DNA from: JABMPU01 sp964457455
Lineage (GTDB): Bacteria > Cloacimonadota > Cloacimonadia > Cloacimonadales > TCS61
Length of the DNA: 26,054 nucleotides
Assembly: GCA_964457455.1 (NCBI GenBank)
Contig: CAYWJN010000030.1
Span: 1 to 26,054, forward strand
Direction of reading: 5' to 3'
Shown: piece by piece, positions 17,097-23,779 of the stretch
How positions within the stretch are numbered: position 1 is the stretch's first letter
Layout of the letters: every line of letters begins with the position of its first letter
Translations under genes and position numbers: made by a program
The notes under the pieces: model-generated
Seen by the model: the letters and a program-made list of their open reading frames with translations, nothing else
What the model was told of the DNA's origin: nothing
Database searches by the model: none

Positions 17097-17781
17097 ATTC
17101 AATTCTGATTATTTTTGTTTCCCCACTGGGGTGCTGCAATTGAATTTCCAATACTTTTGGAGGTTCTATTAGTTCTTCCTCTTCTTCTTCAATATATTCT
17201 TGAGTTTCCTCATCAATATCGCCTTCCTCAATTTCGGTAACTTCCAGCTCGGTCTCACCTGTTGATAATGCCTTATTCCCTGCAGAAACTGTAGAAGACT
17301 TATTATCGAATTTATTCCTGACTTGTACTTCACCGGCAAATGTAAAAATCTCCGTCAAACCCATTTCCGAAACTGTAAGAAGGAATTCAGTTCCTTTCAC
17401 AGATACAACAGTAGTAGGAGTTGCAACTTCAAAAACACCGGTTTTCTGAACAACTTTGACCCACAAATTTCCCATCTTAAGAAAACTTTTTTTATTTAGT
17501 TTTCCATCCTCTTTTTCTGCATTTATTTGCAAAATGCTATTTGGGAAAAGTTTGACTACTGAACTTCCATCCACAAATTTTATAGCGGCGAAAGAATCCT
17601 CTTTGCTTTCGAGTTCGTCACTGTTGATTAGTTCTTCACCAGTTGAAATCTCACTTACGTTTTCTTCGCGGGAAAGCTCAACATTACCTTTCACCTTAAG
17701 TGCAAGTGCAACAGATTCGAGTGCACAAATCATAGATGATATGGAAATAAATAAAATTATTAACAATATTTTATTTTTCAT
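17089..17781 (-). CDS. FecR-domain periplasmic protein
   Basis: A 230-residue exported protein with a signal peptide (1-20) and a FecR-type beta-sandwich domain (about 25-155). Diagnostic stretches are DSFAAIKFVDGSSVVKLFPN (62-81) and the FEVATPTTVVSVKGTEFLLTV block (117-137), in which TP...GT is the family core. The C-terminus has a run of acidic residues (about 182-204) and a short beta-like tail. Unlike classical FecR it has no cytoplasmic or transmembrane anti-sigma part, and no ECF sigma factor gene is nearby, so iron-citrate-type signalling is not supported. I chose the start at 17781 because AAGGAG lies 7 nt upstream and the signal peptide begins there. It sits 10 nt after the previous gene and overlaps the barrel gene. 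Confidence 0.85.
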   Translation of the reverse strand: MKNKILLIILFISISSMICALESVALALKVKGNVELSREENVSEISTGEELINSDELESKEDSFAAIKFVDGSSVVKLFPNSILQINAEKEDGKLNKKSFLKMGNLWVKVVQKTGVFEVATPTTVVSVKGTEFLLTVSEMGLTEIFTFAGEVQVRNKFDNKSSTVSAGNKALSTGETELEVTEIEEGDIDEETQEYIEEEEEELIEPPKVLEIQLQHPSGETKIIRIEYE

Positions 17782-17791
17782 AATTATCTCC

Positions 17792-18898
17792 TTATTCGAC
17801 TGTGACGCCAAGAATATTCCAGGTACCATTACTTAGATTTTGCAGCCATAACAATAATTCTTCCCAGGAAATGACCTCTCCTTCCAAGATAATTTCACCA
17901 GGAACATAACCGCCATTCAAAAAATTCTGAATCTGGGTCGTTTCGTAACCTGCTGGCAATTGATTTAACATATTCTGGACTATTGTTGTATTATCTCCGC
18001 CGCCTGTAACTCCTTCAGAAGGAATAATAAAAAGATAGAAAACGCTTTCCCAAATAACAACTTCATCTTCAGGTGTATTAAGTTCTGCTGAAACCTGCCA
18101 GGCATAAGCCTGATCATTCTCAAGTTGTACACTTGGGGGCAAAGTATAAGTGGTAGAAACAATACCATCTATAACTTCAAGAGGTGTAAGAAGTGCAATT
18201 TCCTCAGCAGTGATACTTTCATCTTCAAGCTCCCAAATCTTAAAAGTATATTCAAACAAGTTGGAAACCCAGACAAAATTCGGATTCAGGTCTTCGATTT
18301 CTGCTGGGGGAGATCCAAGCGGACTTCCCGGAAGAATCAGTATTATCGGTGTTGGTGAAGTTATTGTAATATAAATCTCAGCCTTGTTTGATAAAGGAAT
18401 ACCTTCACCAGGTGGAGAACCAGGTACAAAAGCCTGTATCGAGCCAGAATAAAGACCATCAGGCATGCGACCAGTTTCATCAGCCAATACCTGATCTTCC
18501 AATGCATCCTGCATTTCATCGAAATTATTATCAATATTGTAAATTGAGGTATCATCATGAGAAACAATATTTTGGTTGGTAATTATTTCCATTCCTCCAG
18601 GTTGAGGATTTTCTGTTTCAGGCGTTAATATTGAATAACCTGAATAACTTCCCCAGTCCCCTTTAAGATAAAGTTCATAATCTTCATATCCAGTAGAAAC
18701 ATTTTGAATGGAAATTGTAAAAATCAAAGGTTGCGATGCAGAATCATCCAAATTGAAATCTGCAAAATAATTAAAATAAAACAGGTTGAAAGTACCGCCA
18801 TTATAAAATGGTGGTTCTAATGTGAAATTAATCTGATACTGTGCATTTAATGAAAACATCATCAGAATAAAAAATAGAATTATTAACTTTTTTGCCAT
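17792..18898 (-). CDS. Secreted protein with Ig/Fn3-like region, function unknown
   Basis: A 368-residue protein with a signal peptide cleaved after about residue 19 (FSLNA-Q). Residues 20-180 are beta-rich and Asn/Asp-rich. Residues about 181-290 resemble an Fn3/Ig-like domain: a PGSPLGSPPAEI linker, then a FVWVSN strand (208-213) and an AYAWQVSAEL strand (264-273). Residues 301-368 form a small Trp-rich tail with the repeated word SWEELLLWLQNL. I do not recognise a catalytic motif. The AAGGAG before the ATG is strong. It is the first gene of the tight trio with FecR (10-nt gap, that gene's Shine-Dalgarno overlaps this stop codon) and the barrel, so it probably works with them at the outer membrane or periplasm. 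A repeat element now separates it from ddl. Confidence 0.75.
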   Translation of the reverse strand: MAKKLIILFFILMMFSLNAQYQINFTLEPPFYNGGTFNLFYFNYFADFNLDDSASQPLIFTISIQNVSTGYEDYELYLKGDWGSYSGYSILTPETENPQPGGMEIITNQNIVSHDDTSIYNIDNNFDEMQDALEDQVLADETGRMPDGLYSGSIQAFVPGSPPGEGIPLSNKAEIYITITSPTPIILILPGSPLGSPPAEIEDLNPNFVWVSNLFEYTFKIWELEDESITAEEIALLTPLEVIDGIVSTTYTLPPSVQLENDQAYAWQVSAELNTPEDEVVIWESVFYLFIIPSEGVTGGGDNTTIVQNMLNQLPAGYETTQIQNFLNGGYVPGEIILEGEVISWEELLLWLQNLSNGTWNILGVTVE

Positions 18899-18911
18899 TT
18901 TTTCTCCTTTT

Positions 18912-18926
18912 TTTTAAATCAGTTAA
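18912..18926. repeat. Left 15-bp direct repeat flanking the element at 18930-19096
   Basis: TTTTAAATCAGTTAA is identical to 19100-19114. It lies 3 nt outside the left terminal inverted repeat. It has the arrangement of a target-site duplication, although 15 bp is long for common DDE transposases. Confidence 0.75.
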
Positions 18927-18929
18927 AGG

Positions 18930-19096
18930 GTTCTGCAAAATTCAATTTCTAACTCACCCTCGGTCCCTCTCTTCAAAAAGAGGGATGACATCGTTTTCCC
19001 CTTCTCTTTGCAAGAGAAGGGGTTAGGGGATGAGTTGAATAATTGGATTTTCTGATTTTTCCTCATTATTCTCAAAAACATCCAATTATGCAGAAC
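18930..19096. mobile_element. MITE-like non-autonomous element with GTTCTGCA terminal inverted repeats
   Basis: The element starts with GTTCTGCAAAATT (18930-18942) and ends with a sequence whose reverse complement begins GTTCTGCATAATT (19096-19084), matching at 12 of 13 bases. Inside are nested hairpins: AACTCACCCT near the left against AGGGGATGAGTT near the right, CCCTCT/AGAGGG, and a perfect 11-bp stem CCCCTTCTCTT (18998-19008) with AAGAGAAGGGG (19012-19022). There is no ORF. Exact 15-bp direct repeats flank it with 3 nt on each side. It fills the ddl-secreted protein gap and has relatives at 23471-23747 and 14314. Confidence 0.7.
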
Positions 19097-19099
19097 TCA

Positions 19100-19114
19100 T
19101 TTTAAATCAGTTAA
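19100..19114. repeat. Right 15-bp direct repeat, containing the ddl stop codon
   Basis: TTTTAAATCAGTTAA is identical to 18912-18926. It includes the last ddl codons and its TGA stop (19109-19107), so the left copy is a duplicate of the ddl 3' end. Confidence 0.75.
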
Positions 19115-20033
19115 CAGCATTATTGATTATTTCCATCAATAACGCAGGAAAATCATAACCTGCTTCTTTTGCTGCCATTGGTGTTAAACTAAGTGGAGTC
19201 ATTCCCGGAAGAGTATTTACTTCTAAAAAATAAAAATCCTCTCCACCATATCTGAAATCTACCCTGGCGTAACTTTTGCAATCAAAAAGAAAAAAAATTT
19301 TTAAGGCATATTCCTGAATTCTCGACGTTTCTTTTTTAGATAATTTAGCCGGCACTTCATAAATTGTATTACCTTCTGTATATTTATTATCGTAATCATA
19401 CCAACCATCTTTAGGCTTAATTTCAACAACAGGTAAAGCAGCATCATTCAAAATCGTGACAGTCAGCTCCCTTCCTTTGATGTATTTTTCACAAAGAATT
19501 TTATCACTGAATTTAAAAGCTTTTTCAATTGCATCTTCAATTTCTTTTTCTCTATTTATTATTGAAATTCCAACGGAAGAACCAGAATCATTGGGTTTGA
19601 TAGACATTGGAAAACCAATTTCATTTATTAGATTATCATAATCAACATCATCGTTAAGTTTAATAAGAATATGTTTGGGAGTTTTCACACCAATTGAACG
19701 AGCCAGATGAGATGAGATATATTTATCCATAGCAATTGCACAAGCCTTATAATTTGAACCGGTAAACGGTATTTGATGCAGAGAGAGAAGAGATTGAATG
19801 CGACCATCTTCACCTTCTGCTCCGTGTAATCCGTTAAAAACAATCATTGGTTTAGTTTCTTTGAGATATTGTATCATTTTTCCGTAAGAATCAAAATCTG
19901 CAGGATCCACTAAAAAGGTATTAAAACCTGCTTTATTAAGCGCCTTTGCAATCTCGGAAGATGTTACTTTTGATACTTCTTTTTCTTCTGAAAATCCACC
20001 GGAAAGAATAGCAATATTTTGTTTTTGTTTCAT
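19107..20033 (-). CDS. ddl: D-alanine--D-alanine ligase
   Basis: A 308-residue ATP-grasp enzyme, normal for DdlB-type proteins, that makes D-Ala-D-Ala for peptidoglycan in the cytoplasm. Visible motifs are SGGFSEEKEVS near the N-terminus (the first D-Ala site), HGAEGEDGRIQ, YKACAIAMDK, the ATP-binding loop NDSGSSVGIS, YARVDFR, and the C-terminal EVNTLPGMTPLSLTPM containing the metal-binding Glu and Asn. It starts 30 nt after aroA and is the last gene of the flavin reductase-aroA-ddl run. Its stop codon lies inside a 15-bp direct repeat flanking a mobile element, which suggests the downstream genes were once joined to it. Confidence 0.96.
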   Translation of the reverse strand: MKQKQNIAILSGGFSEEKEVSKVTSSEIAKALNKAGFNTFLVDPADFDSYGKMIQYLKETKPMIVFNGLHGAEGEDGRIQSLLSLHQIPFTGSNYKACAIAMDKYISSHLARSIGVKTPKHILIKLNDDVDYDNLINEIGFPMSIKPNDSGSSVGISIINREKEIEDAIEKAFKFSDKILCEKYIKGRELTVTILNDAALPVVEIKPKDGWYDYDNKYTEGNTIYEVPAKLSKKETSRIQEYALKIFFLFDCKSYARVDFRYGGEDFYFLEVNTLPGMTPLSLTPMAAKEAGYDFPALLMEIINNAVN

Positions 20034-20063
20034 ATCTCTCTATGAAAAAAAATAAAAATTGTG

Positions 20064-21293
20064 TCAAGAAATTAGTTTCAACGCTTCCAAATCTCTGAAG
20101 AAATCAGGATAGGATTTTTTTACAGCTTGCTCATCAGAAATGGTTAAATATGGAAATTTCATTTTCAAGATATAAAAAGCCATAAACAGCCTATGATCCT
20201 GGTATGAATTAAGTTCCTTTTGGGGAGGTTTCTTCTTTAAAGGATGAATTAAAAGAACTTCCTTTTCATATTTGATATTACAACCGATTTTTTGTAATTC
20301 ATTTACCAGTCCGGAAATTCTATTTGATTCTTTGTATTTCAAATGATGAATATTTTTTATTTTTGTTTTGGATTCTGCAAATAATGATAAAACTGCTAAT
20401 GTTGGAACCTGATCCGGCATGTCTTTCATATTGATTTCTATTCCAATCAGATTCCCCTTTCTCACAGAAATAAAATTTGATTTTCTTTGAATTTTTGCTC
20501 CCATTTTTCTTAAAATTCTCAAAAACTGAAAATCCGGTTGAGAAAATTCTTTAGAACCTCCTTCAGTAAAAATGGCAGATGAACTCAAAGCACCTAAAGC
20601 CCAGAAATAACAAGCAGAAGAAAAATCCGGTTCAACATAATATTCTTCAAGATTTTTATATTTCTGATTTGCTGGAACAAAAATCCTGTTTCTTTTAAAT
20701 TCCGATTCCACTCCAAAATCTTTCATGATTTTTTGAGTAAGTTTGATGTATGATCTGGAAACGATTTTTCCCTTTAAGATTAATTCTAAATCAGCATCAA
20801 AATACGGAGCGACCAACAAAATCGATGAAATGAATTGACTGCTGATATCTGCAGGAATTTCGATTTTTCCACCTTTTAAAATTTTTCCATTTATTTCTAT
20901 GGGAAATTCTTGATAATTTATATTTGCTTCAAGTTTTTTAAGAATTTCTAATAAAGCTTTTATCGGTCGTTTTTTCAATTGAATGCTGTAATCGATTGAT
21001 GATTTGATGTCTTTCATCATTGCTAACCGGGAGAGAAGTAATCGCAAAGCTGTTCCTGAATTCTGAATAAAAAGTTCTTGAGAATTTCTTATTTTTTTTG
21101 GAGGAGAAATTAATAAAGTTCTATCTTCTTTTTGAAAATTAAAACCCAACTTGGTTAAATTAAAAATAAAAGTTTTCACATCTTCACATCTGGAAGAATT
21201 AATTATTTTTAATGGAGATTTCAAAAAAGATGAAACAATTAATACTCTTAGAATAATGGATTTCGAACCTTCAAATTTTATAATGTTCCTCAT
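20064..21293 (-). CDS. aroA: 3-phosphoshikimate 1-carboxyvinyltransferase (EPSP synthase), divergent
   Basis: A 409-residue EPSP synthase-fold enzyme joining shikimate-3-phosphate and phosphoenolpyruvate, the sixth step of the shikimate pathway. Recognisable residues are Lys11-Ser12 and Arg16 in GSKSIILR, NSGTALR (78-84), SSQF (151-154), EPDFSSACYF (221-230), catalytic Asp294 (DMPDQVPTLAV), Lys321-Glu322 and Arg325 (YKESNRI), DHR (366-368) and Lys393 (KKSYPDFF). It is somewhat divergent: the usual SNR of the first motif is ILR, and the usual Asp in KESDR is Asn324. The main substrate-binding residues remain, so it is probably active. No other shikimate genes are in the window. The flavin reductase gene ends 21 nt upstream. 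Confidence 0.9.
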   Translation of the reverse strand: MRNIIKFEGSKSIILRVLIVSSFLKSPLKIINSSRCEDVKTFIFNLTKLGFNFQKEDRTLLISPPKKIRNSQELFIQNSGTALRLLLSRLAMMKDIKSSIDYSIQLKKRPIKALLEILKKLEANINYQEFPIEINGKILKGGKIEIPADISSQFISSILLVAPYFDADLELILKGKIVSRSYIKLTQKIMKDFGVESEFKRNRIFVPANQKYKNLEEYYVEPDFSSACYFWALGALSSSAIFTEGGSKEFSQPDFQFLRILRKMGAKIQRKSNFISVRKGNLIGIEINMKDMPDQVPTLAVLSLFAESKTKIKNIHHLKYKESNRISGLVNELQKIGCNIKYEKEVLLIHPLKKKPPQKELNSYQDHRLFMAFYILKMKFPYLTISDEQAVKKSYPDFFRDLEALKLIS

Positions 21294-21314
21294 TTGCCAT
21301 TCCTACAAGTATTC

Positions 21315-21794
21315 TTAAAACATATCTTCAAATAGAAGGATTTTTTTGTGTTCACTCAACCACGAATATTTCACTTCTCCCACATAAATTGTATGGTCTC
21401 CACTTTTAACCTGAGTAACAACTTCACACTCAAAATTTGCCAGAGAGTCTCTAAATATTGGCAATTTTTTCAATTTTCCATAAAACCAATCCTGGTTAAT
21501 TAATTTTAGTTTATCAACATCTCTGCCGGATTTTGTTCCGCAAAACTCAGCAGCTTTTGCCATTTCTTTAGAAGGAATACACAGATTGAAATATCTGAAA
21601 TTTTGCAAACATCCATAAGAATATCTTGTATGACCAATAGAAATAGCGAACATTGCAGGTTTTATCGATGTCCTCATAAACCATTCCAAAGTTATCATAT
21701 TAATTTTATCATTTTTATCTTTGACAACTGCAATCGCAATTTTTGCAGGATTTTTTGTTGATGCTATAGCAATTGTGAAATCTGTTTTTTTCAT
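21315..21794 (-). CDS. Flavin reductase family protein
   Basis: A 159-residue protein with the FMN-binding split-barrel fold of the flavin reductase family, recognised by MITLEWFMRTSIKP, ISIGHTRYSYGCL, FNLCIPSKEMAKAAEFCGTK and SGRDVDKLKL. Such proteins bind FMN and either reduce it for partner enzymes or act as flavin-dependent redox proteins; the partner here is unknown. I place the start at the ATG at 21794 because the upstream TTG (21806) is part of the TTGGAG Shine-Dalgarno. It is the first gene of a minus-strand run with aroA (21-nt gap) and ddl, and it is divergent from the solute-binding protein gene across about 160 bp that should hold both promoters. Confidence 0.88.
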   Translation of the reverse strand: MKKTDFTIAIASTKNPAKIAIAVVKDKNDKINMITLEWFMRTSIKPAMFAISIGHTRYSYGCLQNFRYFNLCIPSKEMAKAAEFCGTKSGRDVDKLKLINQDWFYGKLKKLPIFRDSLANFECEVVTQVKSGDHTIYVGEVKYSWLSEHKKILLFEDMF

Positions 21795-21956
21795 TTTATT
21801 CTCCAATCTGAAATATGCCTATAAGATTTCAAAACCATGAAAGTTTTAAATATTATTCAGATATGATTGTCAATCACAAATTATTAAAATCTAAAAAATA
21901 TTTGACTTTGAAATCCCTATTTTTAATTTGCCAAAAAAAAATTGCTGGAGAAGAAA

Positions 21957-23246
21957 ATGAAAAAAATATTTATCTTTGTGATTATATCATTATTGATATT
22001 AAGTTGTGCAAAACAAGAGAAAAAAGCATCTGAAGTAACAGAAGTCGTTTTCTGGCAGGCAATGGGTGGACCGCTCGGTGATGCACTTCATACTTTAGTA
22101 GAAGAATTCAATGATACTCATCCGGATATTCATATAACTTCCATAAACATGGGGAATTATACAGCTCTTTCTCAAAAATTAATGGCATCCATCCAAACAG
22201 GAAATCAACCAAATGTTGCTCAAGCATTCGAAGCCTGGACTACAAATATGGCAAAAGGTGATGTGCTTATTCCAATGGATGATTTCATTGAAGGAGACCC
22301 TGATTTTGGTGAAGATGATTTGGCAGATTTCTATCCTGTTTTCATTAAATGCAACACCATCGATGGAAAATTGCTTTCTTTTCCTTTTAATAAGAGTGTG
22401 AGAGTTTTATATTACAATAAAGATATTTTCTTCCAGAATGGTTTCGATCCCAATAAACCACCAACTACCTGGGATGATTTTAGGACTTATTGTCAGAAAC
22501 TTACTCTTGATAAGGATGGAGATGGAAAAATTGATCAATTTGGAACAACTTTGCGAATCAGTGCCTGGCAGTTTGAGAATCTTTTGCTTCAAGCTGGCGG
22601 TGAGATTATGTCTCCAGATGATAAAACTCCATTATTTAATAGCGAACAAGGAGTTTTAGCTCTAAACTTTCTGAACGATCTTTTGAATGTAGATAAGACA
22701 GCATATCTCTCTCCCGGATATGATGGTCAAAATGATTTTCTGGCCAGTAAATTAGCGATGTATGAGGATTCGAGTGTTTCAATATCTTATATGAAAAGAC
22801 TCGGAGTTGATTTTAATATCGGAGTAACTGCGATTCCTACAAAAGATACCCGGAAAAATATAATCAGTGGTACAAATGTTGTCATATTCAAAAGTGAAGA
22901 TAAGAAAAAAGAAAAAGCTGCCTGGGAATTTGTGAAATGGTTTACAGATACTGCGCAGACAGCTAAATGGTCTGAACTCACTTATTATATGCCTGTTCGT
23001 AAGAGTGCTTTTCAGGTTAAAGCTCTCCAGGAAAGATTGAAAAACAATCCTGAAATTGCTTCTGTTTATGAGCAATTGAATTATGCTACTTTCGAACCGC
23101 AAATAAGTGAATGGTTTGAAACAAGAAGCTATATAGAGGAGCATGTTATTGAAAAAGTGCTGAGAGGAATCCTGACTCCTAAACAGGCACTCGATAAAGC
23201 AGCAAAAATGATTTCCGATATGATCGCAGAAAGGGATGAAAAATAG
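21957..23246 (+). CDS. ABC transporter sugar-type (family 1) solute-binding lipoprotein
   Basis: A 429-residue binding protein of the UgpB/MalE type. It has a lipoprotein signal peptide with lipobox ILSC (Cys17), so it is probably tethered on the outside of a membrane. Typical features are VVFWQAMGG at the start of the mature domain, EEFNDTHPDIHI, PPTTWDDFRTYC, the EF-hand-like loop DKDGDGKIDQFG seen in many such proteins, and LASKLAMYEDSS. Likely ligands are oligosaccharides or polyols; specificity cannot be read. I chose ATG 21957 (GGAG 8 nt upstream) over a TTG at 21942. No permease or ATPase gene adjoins it; repeats and thrS follow instead. Confidence 0.9.
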   Translation: MKKIFIFVIISLLILSCAKQEKKASEVTEVVFWQAMGGPLGDALHTLVEEFNDTHPDIHITSINMGNYTALSQKLMASIQTGNQPNVAQAFEAWTTNMAKGDVLIPMDDFIEGDPDFGEDDLADFYPVFIKCNTIDGKLLSFPFNKSVRVLYYNKDIFFQNGFDPNKPPTTWDDFRTYCQKLTLDKDGDGKIDQFGTTLRISAWQFENLLLQAGGEIMSPDDKTPLFNSEQGVLALNFLNDLLNVDKTAYLSPGYDGQNDFLASKLAMYEDSSVSISYMKRLGVDFNIGVTAIPTKDTRKNIISGTNVVIFKSEDKKKEKAAWEFVKWFTDTAQTAKWSELTYYMPVRKSAFQVKALQERLKNNPEIASVYEQLNYATFEPQISEWFETRSYIEEHVIEKVLRGILTPKQALDKAAKMISDMIAERDEK

Positions 23247-23470
23247 TGGCTCACAGATTTGCACGGATGGAAACTATTTTAGGCTCTTTCAAAAATTCGT
23301 GGATAGAAAAATTGGATATTCAGATTTTTTATGTTTAATATATTGATCCACTAAATATTAGAAAGAACCAAATAAATTTTCTTTTTGGAGGGTTCAGAAT
23401 GTTTAATCAATTTGAGAATAAACATTCATTTTTAACAAAGTTATATTCTCATAACAAATAGAAAAAAATA
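23247..23470 (+). other. Gap after the solute-binding protein gene
   Basis: The gap opens with GGCTCACAGATTTGCACGG, a word resembling the CACAGATTTACACGGAT interspersed repeats of several bacterial groups. CTCACAGATAAACCC at 1437-1451 may be another relative. No terminator is visible for the upstream gene. The rest is AT-rich and includes a possible 20-codon ORF at 23399-23461. Confidence 0.45.
23399..23461 (+). CDS. Possible 20-residue small ORF
   Basis: ATG at 23399 is preceded by GGAGG at the optimal distance of 7 nt. The ORF encodes MFNQFENKHSFLTKLYSHNK and stops at TAG just before the mobile element starts at 23471. The Shine-Dalgarno could be part of a hairpin (GAACC at 23365-23369 with GGTTC at 23391-23395). 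It may be a small protein, a leader peptide, or the N-terminal stub of a gene interrupted by the adjacent insertion. No homology is claimed. Confidence 0.25.
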   Translation: MFNQFENKHSFLTKLYSHNK

Positions 23471-23747
23471 GTTCTGCAAAATAGAGTGTTTTCTAACCTT
23501 ACCTCAATCCTCTTGAGATCGTTTGCTTCGCAAGCCGACTCATACCTAAAAGGAGAGGAAGCTTTTTGTTCTCCTTCTCCTCGATAGGAGAAGGTCGGGA
23601 TGAGGTGGATAAGAAAATAATGGAAACTAAAATTTGAATTATATGCTAATTCTATGAATTGAGTGAAGATAACCTCTAAATGGTAATCTCGTTGATTTAT
23701 GAGGTTTTAATTTACATATTTAGAATAAGTTAGAAACCATGCAGAAT
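23471..23747. mobile_element. Second GTTCTGCA-type MITE-like element, upstream of thrS
   Basis: The left end reads GTTCTGCAAAATAGAG followed by TTTTCTAAC. The reverse complement of the right end reads GGATTCTGCATGG followed by TTTCTAAC. The ends therefore share TTCTGCA and TTTCTAAC with different spacing. Inside is a perfect 9-bp hairpin (CCTTCTCCT 23573-23581, AGGAGAAGG 23586-23594) within a longer imperfect palindrome (CTTACCTCAATCC against GGATGAGGTGGATAAG). No ORF is seen. The flanks are A-rich, so a target duplication cannot be judged. Together with 23247-23470 it makes up the 530-bp gap before thrS. Confidence 0.55.
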
Positions 23748-23779
23748 CCTAAAAAAAATCAAAAAAAAGAGAGGTTATG

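Noticed and set aside
17089..17781. Classical FecIRA iron-citrate signalling system
   Set aside because: There is no ECF sigma factor, the FecR protein has no cytoplasmic or transmembrane part, and the barrel shows no recognisable TonB box or plug domain.
17782..17829. Longer FecR-protein start at 17829
   Set aside because: It would put 16 residues before a clear signal peptide and overlap the upstream gene; the ATG at 17781 has an AAGGAG site.
22779..23264. A 161-codon minus-strand ORF opposite the solute-binding protein gene
   Set aside because: It lies almost wholly inside a well-supported gene on the other strand and has no family features; it is an antisense shadow.
23462..23776. T-box riboswitch upstream of thrS
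   Set aside because: The region is explained by a mobile element with inverted ends; no T-box consensus or terminator/antiterminator pair is visible.
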